From Lysobacter sp. S4-A87 (lineage in GTDB: Bacteria > Pseudomonadota > Gammaproteobacteria > Xanthomonadales > Xanthomonadaceae), in contig NZ_CP093341.1 in NCBI RefSeq assembly GCF_022637455.1, forward strand, positions 1,488,001 to 1,552,000: a stretch of 64,000 nt of DNA, written 5' to 3'. The notes under the pieces are model-generated. The model ran no database searches and was not told the origin of the DNA. It worked only from the letters and a program-made list of their open reading frames with translations. Positions 19,672-28,803 of this stretch are shown here, in pieces. How positions within the stretch are numbered: the stretch's first letter is position 1; each line of letters opens with the position of its first letter. The position numbers and the translations under genes are program-made.

Positions 19672-20351
19672 TGCCGGGCCGGATCGCGGTGCTGGCCTCT
19701 GGCCGGGGCAGCAACCTGCAGGCCATCATCGACGCGATCGCCGGCGGCGGGCTTTCCGCCGTGATTGCCGGAGTGTTTTCCGACAAGCCGGCTGCGCAGG
19801 CACTGCAGCGCGTTGCGCCAGGACTTCGCTGGAGCGCCGACGCCCGCGCGTATCCGTCGCGGGAGGCCTTCGATGCCGACCTCGGCGACGCCATTGCGGC
19901 CTGCCAACCGGACTGGGTCGTCTGCGCGGGCTACATGCGCATCCTCGGCGACGCCTTCGTCAGCCGCTTCCGCGGTCGCCTGCTCAACATCCACCCGTCA
20001 CTGCTGCCCCGCTATCCAGGGCTGCGGACGCATGCGCGCGCCATCGCCGATGGCCAGCGCGAGCACGGCGCCAGCGTCCATTTCGTGATCCCCGAGCTCG
20101 ATGCCGGCGCCGTGATCGCCCAGGCCGTCGTGCCGGTGCTGGCGGACGATGACGCCGAATCACTGTCGGCGCGCGTGCTGGCAATGGAACACCCGCTGCT
20201 GGTGGCGGTGCTGCGCCTGGCCGCTTCCGGCCGGCTGGCTGAACACGGGACAACCATCCTGCTCGACGGTCATCCGCTGTTTACGGCACTGCGCTTAGAT
20301 TCCGCCGGTGTTTTGCATACCCCCGATGGCCCGCCATCTGTGCCAGTCTGA
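19671..20351 (+). CDS. purN: Phosphoribosylglycinamide formyltransferase
   Basis: A 226-residue folate-dependent GAR transformylase (third step of purine synthesis). LASGRGSNLQAIIDAI binds the phosphoribosyl group. The active-site region reads GYMRILGDAFVSRFRGRLLN, then IHPSLLPRYPGLRTHARAI with the catalytic Asn and His, and later ELDAGAVIAQ with the Asp. The start at 19671 overlaps the previous stop (TGATG). The protein is about 10 residues longer than E. coli PurN at the C-terminus. Confidence 0.95.
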   Translation: MPGRIAVLASGRGSNLQAIIDAIAGGGLSAVIAGVFSDKPAAQALQRVAPGLRWSADARAYPSREAFDADLGDAIAACQPDWVVCAGYMRILGDAFVSRFRGRLLNIHPSLLPRYPGLRTHARAIADGQREHGASVHFVIPELDAGAVIAQAVVPVLADDDAESLSARVLAMEHPLLVAVLRLAASGRLAEHGTTILLDGHPLFTALRLDSAGVLHTPDGPPSVPV

Positions 20352-20381
20352 CGCTACTGTGCGTCCCCGATCCAAGGTTCG

Positions 20382-21095
20382 ATGAAGCCGATCTTCCGTG
20401 TCCTGACCCTCCTCGCGTGCACTGCGGTTTCCGCTCCGGCGCTGGCGCTGGAGTCGTTCGTCGCCAACTACCAGGTGTTCAACGCCGGCAAGGCACTGGG
20501 CGAGGCGACGATGCAGGTGGTGCCGGGAGACAGCAGCGGACGTTGGCGCATCGATCTGAACATGCGCGGTACCCGCGGCCTGATGGGCCTGGCCGGCGTC
20601 AATGCGCAGCAGAGCACGGTGTTCGACACCGTCGGCGATGCCTACCGCCCGCTCAGCCAGAGTACGGTGCGCAAGGCCCTGTTTGTCGGCAAGAAGATCA
20701 CCGGCACCTATGACTGGGCCAGCCATTCGGCGCGCTGGACCGGTGACGTCAAGAAGAACCGCCAGGCCCCCGTGCCCCTGCGCGATGGCGACATGAGCGG
20801 CCTGCTGATCAACCTGGCCATCATCCGCGACGCGCAACCCGGAAGAACACTCGACTACCGCTTCGTCGACAACGGCCGCGCCCGCGACCACCGCTACGCG
20901 GTCGCCAGCGACATGGAAAGCGTCGCAGTCGATGGCATGAGCTTCAACGCGATGCGCGTCCAGCGCGTGCAGGGCAATGAGGAAACCGTGGTGTGGGTCG
21001 TCGACGGCGTGCCCACGCCGGTGCGCATCCTGCAACGTGAAAATGGCGAAGACACCTTCGACCTGCGCCTGGTCGACTACAAAGGAGCCCAGTGA
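20382..21095 (+). CDS. DUF3108 secreted protein, first paralogue
   Basis: A 237-residue exported protein with a Sec signal ending in AVSAPALA-L (about residues 1-22). The rest is one DUF3108 domain. It carries the repeated blocks YDWASHSARWTGDVK, LLINLAIIRD and a C-terminal WVVDGVPTPVRILQRENGED. DUF3108 proteins are periplasmic beta-rich proteins of unknown function, often encoded after purN. The next gene is a clear paralogue that overlaps the stop by one base (TGATG), so this is a tandem duplication translated as one unit. Confidence 0.85.
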   Translation: MKPIFRVLTLLACTAVSAPALALESFVANYQVFNAGKALGEATMQVVPGDSSGRWRIDLNMRGTRGLMGLAGVNAQQSTVFDTVGDAYRPLSQSTVRKALFVGKKITGTYDWASHSARWTGDVKKNRQAPVPLRDGDMSGLLINLAIIRDAQPGRTLDYRFVDNGRARDHRYAVASDMESVAVDGMSFNAMRVQRVQGNEETVVWVVDGVPTPVRILQRENGEDTFDLRLVDYKGAQ

Positions 21096-21799
21096 TGGCT
21101 GCCAGACTGACCACCACCCTGACCCGCCCGCGACTGTACGGCGCGTTCGCCGCCATGCTGCTGACGGTGGCCAGCGCTCCTGCGCTGGCGATCAAACCCT
21201 TTACCGCCGACTACCAGGCCAGCTACATGGGCGTGGTCGGCACCGGCCGCATGACCCTGGTGGCCGACGGCGCCAACCGCTGGAAGTACACCCTCGCCGT
21301 GACCGCGCCGCTGGCCGACCTGCGGCAGACCACCGTGTTCGAGGACAAGGGCGGGCAATGGCGACCGTTGTCGGGCACCGACACCAGCAAGGTGCTGGCC
21401 AAGAGCAAGACCAAGAACGCCGTCTACGACTGGAGTCGTGGCGTCGCCAGCTGGACCGGCGACGTCAAGCCCGAGCGCGCCGGACCGATCAAGCTGCAGA
21501 GCGGCGATCTGGACGCACTGCTGGTCAACCTGGCGGTCGTGCGCGACCTCGCCGCCGGCAAGCCGATGAACTACCGGATGGTCGAGGACGGCCGCGTCAA
21601 GCAGCTCAGCTACACCGTTGCCGGCAAGGAAGAAATCACGATCGACGGCAAGCCCGTGCAGGCGACCAAGGTCAGCGCCAACCATGGCGAGAAGCAGACC
21701 ATCGCCTGGATCGTCGACGGCATGCCGGTGCCTGCGCGCATCCTGCAGCGCGACAAGGGCCAGGACGCGATCGACCTGCGCGTGCAGTCGGTCAAGTAG
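21095..21799 (+). CDS. DUF3108 secreted protein, second paralogue
   Basis: A 234-residue protein with a longer signal region (hydrophobic stretch LYGAFAAMLLTVASAPALA, ending near residue 29) and one DUF3108 domain. It aligns along its whole length with the gene upstream: YDWSRGVASWTGDVK, LLVNLAVVRD and WIVDGMPVPARILQRDKGQD match the equivalent blocks. aaaggag (21081-21087) lies seven bases before the ATG at 21095, so this start is preferred to the GTG at 21092. It is the last gene of the purM operon and is followed by a REP pair. Confidence 0.86.
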   Translation: MAARLTTTLTRPRLYGAFAAMLLTVASAPALAIKPFTADYQASYMGVVGTGRMTLVADGANRWKYTLAVTAPLADLRQTTVFEDKGGQWRPLSGTDTSKVLAKSKTKNAVYDWSRGVASWTGDVKPERAGPIKLQSGDLDALLVNLAVVRDLAAGKPMNYRMVEDGRVKQLSYTVAGKEEITIDGKPVQATKVSANHGEKQTIAWIVDGMPVPARILQRDKGQDAIDLRVQSVK

Positions 21800-21804
21800 A
21801 ACCA

Positions 21805-21890
21805 CGTAGCCCGGATAAGCGAAGCGCATCCGGGGTGACGTGGGGAGGATTTGGTGAAGACCCGGGTGCGCTTCGCTTACCCGGGCTACG
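21805..21890. repeat. Inverted pair of REP-like elements, family A, copies 2 and 3
   Basis: cgtagcccggataagcgaag and its continuation (21805-21834) face an inverted copy, cccgggtgcgcttcgcttac and its continuation (21861-21890), across 26 bp. The pair fills the gap between two convergent genes and can fold into one long hairpin. Confidence 0.85.
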
Positions 21891-21899
21891 GCCCGGTTT

Positions 21900-23039
21900 T
21901 CAGGTCTTTGCGTGCCACGCCTTCAGCAGCGTGGCTTCCTGCTCGCGCGTGATGCCTGCGCGCAGCGTCGCCTGGCGTTCTGCCGGCTGGCTGCGGAACC
22001 AGGCCAGCAGATCGGTCACGGTGGTGTCGAACGGGCGATAGGTGAGTCCCGCCGCCATCGCATGCGCATTGCTGACCGCGCCGTAGCCGGCATACGGACC
22101 GCTCTTCGACGACACCCAGATCGGCAACTCGACCTTCTGCTCTTCGAGGAACTCCGGCGACACGTGCGTGTACGTCGGCTTCTTGCCCGTGACGCGCTCG
22201 CAGCCCTTGAGCATGTCGGTCGTGCTCAGTGGCCTGGCCGGACCCACCGCGTTGAACGTCCCCAGAGTGCCCGCCTCCGCCAGTCGGATCATCCACTCGC
22301 CCAGGTCGCGGCCATCGATGATCTGCACCGGGTCGGCGCCATCGCCGGGCACCAGCATTTCGCCGCCCTGCGCGACGCGATGCGGCCAGTAGGTGAAGCG
22401 GTCGGTTTCGTCGCGCGGACCGACGATGTAGCCGGGGCGCACGATGGTGACGCGCTTGCCGAACTGCTTGTGCGCTTCGGCCTCGCTCAATGCCTTGAGC
22501 GGACCGTAGAGGTGCTCGATGTCCGCGCGCAGCGACTCCTGCGTCTCGGCCATCGCATCCTTGCCCGCGTACACCGCCAGCGGCGCGTCCTCGGTGATGC
22601 CCGGCTTGCTGCCATCGGCGTAGACCGAGATCGTGGAAATGAAGAGGTACTGCCCGACGTTGCCCTTGAGCACGTTGCCGGCATCGCGCACCCAGAACGG
22701 CAGGCTGGTCGGGTTGTCGATGCAGACATCCCACTTGCGCCCCTGCAGTGATTTCAGGTCGCCGGTGTTGCGGTCACCGAACAGCTGCTCGACCGCACCG
22801 GGCCATTCCGGCGACGGACGCTTGCCGCGATTGAACAGGGTCACCTTGTGCCCGCGCGCCAGTGCGTAGTTCACCTGGAACGGCCCGGTGAAGCCGGTGC
22901 CGCCGAGGATCAGGATGTCCAGCGGCTTGGCCGCGCGCTCGATGGGCCTGGACGGCTTGGCCCATGCCCACTGCGGCAGCGCAGCGGAGGCGGCGGCGAG
23001 GGCTCCGAACTTGAGCAGGTCACGACGGGTGGTGGTCAT
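21900..23039 (-). CDS. NAD-dependent epimerase/dehydratase-like protein with Tat signal
   Basis: A 379-residue protein that begins with a twin-arginine signal (TTTRRDLLKFGALAAASAA). An extended-SDR domain follows: the nucleotide-binding LILGGTGFTGPFQ, then STISVYAD with the Ser region. Next comes VRPGYIVGPRDETDRFTYWP, typical of epimerases. No canonical YxxxK is obvious; the corresponding stretch reads YGPLKALSEAEAH, which keeps Tyr and Lys four apart. The Tat signal implies export as a folded, probably cofactor-loaded protein. The substrate is unknown. It is a single gene, with the REP pair beyond its stop. Confidence 0.83.
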   Translation of the reverse strand: MTTTRRDLLKFGALAAASAALPQWAWAKPSRPIERAAKPLDILILGGTGFTGPFQVNYALARGHKVTLFNRGKRPSPEWPGAVEQLFGDRNTGDLKSLQGRKWDVCIDNPTSLPFWVRDAGNVLKGNVGQYLFISTISVYADGSKPGITEDAPLAVYAGKDAMAETQESLRADIEHLYGPLKALSEAEAHKQFGKRVTIVRPGYIVGPRDETDRFTYWPHRVAQGGEMLVPGDGADPVQIIDGRDLGEWMIRLAEAGTLGTFNAVGPARPLSTTDMLKGCERVTGKKPTYTHVSPEFLEEQKVELPIWVSSKSGPYAGYGAVSNAHAMAAGLTYRPFDTTVTDLLAWFRSQPAERQATLRAGITREQEATLLKAWHAKT

Positions 23040-23112
23040 GCAAGGATTCCTGGCGAGTCGGCCGGAATTCTTAGCACATCCAAAACGGAATGCATGTGCG
23101 ATGCGGCAGGGG

Positions 23113-23131
23113 TCCCGGCCGTGTGCCGGGA
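23113..23131 (-). terminator. Possible terminator of the bolA-murA-EF-hand operon
   Basis: tcccggc (23113-23119) and gccggga (23125-23131) form a 7-bp stem about 55 bp beyond the EF-hand gene. There is no T-run. The surrounding gap (23040-23186) also has a 12-bp direct repeat ccacggctcagg and nothing else I can name. Confidence 0.4.
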
Positions 23132-23186
23132 ACCCGGAGGACGCCCCCGGGCCACGGCTCAGGGCCCACGGCTCAGGTCACACGAA

Positions 23187-23498
23187 TCAGGGCTTGGCCG
23201 CGGCCTGCATCGTCGTGCGGCAGTCCACGCGCAGCGTCTGGTCCGATCCCCGCCACGAATAGGCGCGGCATTCGCGCGGGCCTTCGCGGGTGATCTCCAC
23301 CTTCACCGCGTAGAGCGACTGCAGCATCTCGTGCATGGTGACCTGGCCGTTGTTGTCCCAGTCCATCTGCTTGCGCTCGAGCCCGCGGGTCGCCGCCGCG
23401 CCGGTGAAGTGCAGCCAGGCGACCACGCCCAGCAGCACCAGCACCAGTCCGAGCAGCATCTTGCGACGGGTCGAGAACTTTCCGCGGGCGATGATCAT
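23187..23498 (-). CDS. Small membrane-anchored protein with one EF-hand
   Basis: A 103-residue protein with one N-terminal membrane helix ([17 protein letters not shown], about 15-31) and a single EF-hand-like loop. The loop is [13 protein letters not shown], with the Asp, Asn and Gly positions and final Glu of a calcium loop. Three cysteines lie in the C-terminal part, which would be periplasmic. It starts 18 bp after murA and is probably its operon partner. It is not a recognised family. A calcium-sensing or structural role is only an inference. Confidence 0.7.
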   Translation of the reverse strand: MIIARGKFSTRRKMLLGLVLVLLGVVAWLHFTGAAATRGLERKQMDWDNNGQVTMHEMLQSLYAVKVEITREGPRECRAYSWRGSDQTLRVDCRTTMQAAAKP

Positions 23499-23516
23499 CG
23501 GCGCTTCAACCCACCC

Positions 23517-24869
<1,353 letters not shown>

Positions 24870-24905
24870 TCAGCCGGGATGCCGGCCGCAGACCTCAAGC
24901 GGGGG

Positions 24906-25136
24906 TCAGGCGGCTTCTTCCGGCGTCAGCGTCTTCAGCGCCAGCGCATGGATCTCGCCGCCCATGCGATCGCCCAAGGTCGAGTAGACCAGGCGATGTC
25001 GGGCCAGCGGCAACTTGCCGCGGAAGGCCTCGGCCACCACGGTGGCCTCGAAATGGACGCCGTCGTCACCGCGCACGTCGGCGTGCGCGCCCGGCAGGCC
25101 CTGTTCGATCAGCTGGCGGATGGTCTCGGGATTCAC
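24906..25136 (-). CDS. BolA/IbaG family protein
   Basis: A 76-residue protein of the BolA family. The class II KH-like fold is recognisable from GLPGAHADVRGDDGVHFEAT, then the conserved FRGKLPLARHRLVYSTLGD and HALALKTLTPEEA. The pair of conserved histidines in these blocks takes part in [2Fe-2S] binding with monothiol glutaredoxins. Its place before murA matches IbaG (YrbA). I chose the GTG at 25136 (VNPETIRQ), since relatives begin MNPETIR or similar. An ATG at 25160 would add eight residues, and the ribosome-site evidence does not settle it. Confidence 0.85.
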   Translation of the reverse strand: MNPETIRQLIEQGLPGAHADVRGDDGVHFEATVVAEAFRGKLPLARHRLVYSTLGDRMGGEIHALALKTLTPEEAA

Positions 25137-25285
25137 GTATGCAGGGCCTCGGAAGTGCATGCGGCCTGCGGCAGCAGGGCTGCGCGCGGTCTCGCGGTGG
25201 GCGGGAGCCCGGGCTTGACGGGCTTTTGGCGGATGAACCGCATAGAATTGATGGATTAGCCTAGCGGAAAGGCCCCCGGTCCGAA

Positions 25286-26311
25286 ATGGCAAGCGTCCCA
25301 ACCCCTGCCCAGCCCCACCCCATCGCGCCCTACGCCGACGACCCGGCGCAGCTCGCTGCCAGCGCCCGCCGCGTGTTCGAGATCGAGGCACAGGCGCTGG
25401 CCGCCGTGGCCGAGCGCATCGATGGCGATTTCAGCGCCGCCTGCAAGCTGATCCTGGCCTCCAGCGGCCGCGTGGTCTGCACCGGCATGGGCAAGTCCGG
25501 CCATATCGCGCGCAAGATCGCCGCGACCCTGGCTTCGACCGGTACCCCGGCCTTCTATGTCCACCCCGGCGAGGCCGGCCACGGCGACCTGGGCATGATC
25601 ACCGACGTCGACGTCGTGCTGGCGCTGTCGTACTCGGGCGAGAGCGACGAGGTGCTGATGCTGCTGCCGGTGCTCAAGCGCCAGGGCAACAAGCTGATCA
25701 CCATGACCGGCCGCCCCAACTCCTCGCTGGCGCGCGAGGCCGACGTGCACCTGGACGTCAGCGTCCCGGCCGAAGCCTGCCCGCTGGCGCTGGCGCCGAC
25801 CTCCAGCACCACCGCCTCGCTGGCGCTGGGCGACGCGCTGGCGGTGGCCCTGCTGGACGCGCGCGGCTTCACCGCCGACGATTTCGCCCGCTCGCACCCG
25901 GCCGGCGCGCTCGGCCGGCGCCTGCTGCTGCACATCGCCGACATCATGCATGCCGGCGACGACGTGCCGCGGATCAGCGCCGATGCCAGCATCAGCGAGG
26001 CGCTGATCGAGATGAGCCGCAAGCGCCTGGGCATGACCGCCGTGGTCGATGACGACGACCGCCTGCTCGGTCTCTACACCGACGGCGACCTGCGCCGTAC
26101 GCTCGACGACGTCGGCGTCGACCTGCGCAACACCCGCATCGCCGAAGTGATGACGCGCTCGCCCAAGACCATCGACTCCGATTCGCTTGCAGTCGAGGCG
26201 GCGCAGCTGATGGAGGCGCACAAGATCAGCGGCCTGCTCGTGGTCGACGAAGCCAGGCGCGTGGTCGGTGCGCTGAACATTCATGACCTGTTGCGCGCAC
26301 GGGTGGTCTAA
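25286..26311 (+). CDS. kdsD: D-arabinose 5-phosphate isomerase
   Basis: A 341-residue isomerase that makes arabinose 5-phosphate from ribulose 5-phosphate, the first step toward KDO for LPS. The N-terminal SIS domain shows CTGMGKSGHIARKIAATL, FYVHPGEAGHGDLG and ALSYSGES. Two CBS domains follow (about 210-265 and 280-335: DIMHAGDDVPRI and VMTRSPKTI). The N-terminal ~20 residues are Pro/Ala-rich and extra. The gene heads a long coupled operon with kdsC and the lpt genes and is divergent from bolA. A ttgacg at 25215 and a tagaat at 25243 lie upstream, but 22 bp apart. Confidence 0.95.
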   Translation: MASVPTPAQPHPIAPYADDPAQLAASARRVFEIEAQALAAVAERIDGDFSAACKLILASSGRVVCTGMGKSGHIARKIAATLASTGTPAFYVHPGEAGHGDLGMITDVDVVLALSYSGESDEVLMLLPVLKRQGNKLITMTGRPNSSLAREADVHLDVSVPAEACPLALAPTSSTTASLALGDALAVALLDARGFTADDFARSHPAGALGRRLLLHIADIMHAGDDVPRISADASISEALIEMSRKRLGMTAVVDDDDRLLGLYTDGDLRRTLDDVGVDLRNTRIAEVMTRSPKTIDSDSLAVEAAQLMEAHKISGLLVVDEARRVVGALNIHDLLRARVV

Positions 26312-26317
26312 AGACGC

Positions 26318-26914
26318 ATGCCGCCAAGCCATATGACCTACAGCCACCTCAACGACTATCCGGCCGACATCCGCGAACGCGCGACGCGCATTCGCCTGGC
26401 GTGCTTCGACGTCGACGGGACGCTGACCGACGGTCGCCTGTTCTTCGACAGCGAGGGTCGTGAGCTCAAGGCATTCCACGTCCACGACGGCCAGGGCCTG
26501 GTGCTGCTGCGCAAGTCCGGGATAGCGGTCGCCTTCGTCACCGCACGCGCAAGCGAAGTGGCGCAGCGCCGTGCCGCCGACTTGGGCATCGTCGAGGTGC
26601 ACACCGCGGTCGCCGACAAGCTCGCCTGCGTGCGCGACATCGCCGCGCGCATGGGCATCACGATGGACGAAGTGTCGTTCATGGGCGACGACCTGCCGGA
26701 CCTGCGGGTCATGCTGCAGACCGGCCTCGCGGTCGCCCCGGCCAATGCCCACCCCTGGGTCGCCGGGCGCGTGCACTGGCGCACCGGCAGCCGGGCCGGA
26801 CACGGCGCGGCGCGCGAACTGTGCGACCTGCTGCTGGCCGCCCAGGGCCACGCCGAAACCCTGCTGGCCCAGGTCTGCCAGGTGGAAGGCGTCCGTGTTG
26901 AGGGCAATGCATGA
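26318..26914 (+). CDS. kdsC: KDO-8-phosphate phosphatase
   Basis: A 198-residue HAD-family phosphatase that releases KDO from KDO 8-phosphate. Motif I is DVDGTLTDG with Asp31 and Asp33, motif II is VTARASE, and motif IV is GDDLPDLRVM. The tetrameric KdsC type lacks a cap domain, which fits the short length. It starts six bases after kdsD and overlaps lptC by four bases. An internal ATG at 26333 is an alternative start. Confidence 0.94.
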   Translation: MPPSHMTYSHLNDYPADIRERATRIRLACFDVDGTLTDGRLFFDSEGRELKAFHVHDGQGLVLLRKSGIAVAFVTARASEVAQRRAADLGIVEVHTAVADKLACVRDIAARMGITMDEVSFMGDDLPDLRVMLQTGLAVAPANAHPWVAGRVHWRTGSRAGHGAARELCDLLLAAQGHAETLLAQVCQVEGVRVEGNA

Positions 26915-27483
26915 CCCGTCGCGGCCTGGTGATCTTCGTGTTGCTGCTGATCGGCGCGGTGCTCAGCACCTGGGCCCTGTGGTCCCAGCGCGATCGCGAC
27001 ACGCTGGCCGGCGGAGCGTCCGACCGCCCCGATTACACCCTGCACGACTTCGAGCTGACCGTGCTCGACGTACAGGGCAAGGAAGCGTTTACCCTGATCG
27101 CGCCCAAGATGGAGCGCGACCCGAAGGTGAAGACCCTGGACATCGCCACGCCGCTGTTCGTGATCCCGCCCAAGGCGGGCAGCAAGGCGACCCCGTGGGA
27201 AGTGCGCTCCAGGACCGGCTGGGTCAGCGAGAAAGGCGAGGAAGTGCGACTGCGCGGCGGCGTCAAGGCAGAGAGCACCAATGCCGACGGCAAGCCGGTC
27301 AGCATCGTGACCGACCACCTGAACGTCTTCCCGGACGACAAGCGCGCCACGTCGACTGCAGCCGTAACCGTCACCCAGCCGGGCTTTATACTGAACGGCC
27401 AAGGGCTGGAAGCCGATCTCGATGCCAAGCGCATCCTCCTCAAATCCAACGTCAAGGCCCGCTATGACCGTTCTGTTCGCTAG
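26911..27483 (+). CDS. lptC: LPS export protein LptC
   Basis: A 190-residue bitopic protein with one N-terminal membrane helix (LVIFVLLLIGAVLSTWALW, about 6-24) and a periplasmic beta-jellyroll. The jellyroll begins DYTLHDFELTVLDVQGK. LptC joins the LptBFG transporter to periplasmic LptA and passes LPS along the bridge. Gene order kdsC-lptC-lptA-lptB confirms the call. It overlaps kdsC (ATGA) and lptA (20 bases). Confidence 0.92.
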   Translation: MTRRGLVIFVLLLIGAVLSTWALWSQRDRDTLAGGASDRPDYTLHDFELTVLDVQGKEAFTLIAPKMERDPKVKTLDIATPLFVIPPKAGSKATPWEVRSRTGWVSEKGEEVRLRGGVKAESTNADGKPVSIVTDHLNVFPDDKRATSTAAVTVTQPGFILNGQGLEADLDAKRILLKSNVKARYDRSVR

Positions 27484-27991
27484 CCTGCAGACGCTGCTTC
27501 CGGCGGCCGCGCTGGCGACCCTGCTGGCACTGGCCCCGGCCAGCGCGCTGGCCCGCACCAGCGACCGCAACAAGCCGATGGACATCGATGCCGGCAGCAG
27601 CGACTACTCGATGGACGACAGCCGCCCGACCACCCTCAGCGGTGGCGTGATCATCACCCAGGGCACGCTCGACATACGCTCCAGCCAGGCGGTCATCCAC
27701 TCCAGCGGCGGCGACCCCGTGCGTGCGGTGCTGACCGGCTCGCCGGTCACGCTCAAGCAGGAGCTGGACGACGGCAAGGCCATGGACGCCAAGGCCAACA
27801 AGGTCGATTACGACCTCAAGAGCGAGATTGTCGTGTTCACCGGCGGCGTCAACATCCAGCAGCCCAGCGGCTCCATCGCCGGCGAACGCGTCGTCTACAA
27901 CATGAAGACCGGCCAGGTGCAGGGCGGCGGCCAGGATGCCGGCCGGGTCAAGATCCGGATCATGCCCAAGAACACGCAGGGAGGCGGCTGA
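27464..27991 (+). CDS. lptA: LPS transport periplasmic protein LptA
   Basis: A 175-residue periplasmic bridge protein. The signal peptide is [20 protein letters not shown], with cleavage near 27. The OstA-like jellyroll then opens with [16 protein letters not shown] and contains the strands [16 protein letters not shown] and [16 protein letters not shown]. The C-terminus is Gly-rich (KNTQGGG). The ATG at 27464 lies 20 bases inside lptC, an unusually long overlap for the operon. Its last base is shared with the lptB ATG. Confidence 0.92.
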   Translation: MTVLFASLQTLLPAAALATLLALAPASALARTSDRNKPMDIDAGSSDYSMDDSRPTTLSGGVIITQGTLDIRSSQAVIHSSGGDPVRAVLTGSPVTLKQELDDGKAMDAKANKVDYDLKSEIVVFTGGVNIQQPSGSIAGERVVYNMKTGQVQGGGQDAGRVKIRIMPKNTQGGG

Positions 27992-28710
27992 TGCTGGTCG
28001 CCCAGGGGCTGCGCAAGGCTTACCGTTCGCGTGAAGTGGTCAAGGATTTCGGCCTGAGCCTGGATGCCGGCGAAGTCGTCGGCCTGCTCGGCCCCAACGG
28101 TGCCGGCAAGACCACCTGTTTCTACATGATCGTCGGCCTGGTCCCGGCCGATGCCGGTCAGATCGTGCTCGACGGCAAGGACATCACCTCCGAGCCCATG
28201 TACGCCCGCGCCAAGTACGGCGTCGGCTACCTGCCGCAGGAGCCTTCGGTGTTCCGCAAGCTCAGCGTGGCCGACAACATCCGCCTGGTGCTGGAGCTGC
28301 GCGAGGACCTCGACAAGGCCGGGCGCGAACGCGAGCTGGCCAGCCTGCTGGACGAACTCCAGGTCAACCACGTCGCCGACCAGATCGGCGCGAGCCTGTC
28401 TGGCGGCGAACGCCGCCGCGTCGAGATCGCCCGCGCGCTCGCGGCCAAGCCGCGGCTGATGCTGCTCGATGAGCCCTTCGCCGGCGTCGACCCGATCTCG
28501 GTCGGCGAGATCCAGCGAATCGTGCGCCACCTCAAGAATCGGGGCATCGGCGTGCTGATCACCGACCACAATGTCCGCGAAACCTTGGGTATTTGCGATC
28601 GGGCGTATATTCTCAACGAAGGCAGCGTGCTCGCGCAGGGAGCACCGGACTCGCTGCTTGCAAATCCCGATGTCCGACGCGTTTATCTGGGTGAAACCTT
28701 CCGGCTGTAA
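27991..28710 (+). CDS. lptB: LPS export ATP-binding protein LptB
   Basis: A 239-residue ABC ATPase that powers LPS extraction with LptFG. Walker A is GPNGAGKTT (34-42), the signature is [15 protein letters not shown], and Walker B is [12 protein letters not shown] with the H-loop in [10 protein letters not shown]. The block [15 protein letters not shown] is specific to LptB. No lptF or lptG lies in this window, and in many proteobacteria they are elsewhere. A 93-bp gap separates it from rpoN. Confidence 0.95.
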   Translation: MLVAQGLRKAYRSREVVKDFGLSLDAGEVVGLLGPNGAGKTTCFYMIVGLVPADAGQIVLDGKDITSEPMYARAKYGVGYLPQEPSVFRKLSVADNIRLVLELREDLDKAGRERELASLLDELQVNHVADQIGASLSGGERRRVEIARALAAKPRLMLLDEPFAGVDPISVGEIQRIVRHLKNRGIGVLITDHNVRETLGICDRAYILNEGSVLAQGAPDSLLANPDVRRVYLGETFRL

Positions 28711-28803
28711 TTTCCAGTCAACGAAGGATGCGGTGTGCGGAATGCGCATCGCGACGAACGCGGCACGGCCGTCGACCTCCCCCGGTCGCGTTAGTCTCAG
28801 ACA

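Noticed and set aside
25215-25248. A sigma-70 promoter for kdsD (ttgacg at 25215, tagaat at 25243)
   Set aside because: The boxes are good but are separated by 22 bp, too far for a normal promoter. I kept them only as a remark in the kdsD entry.
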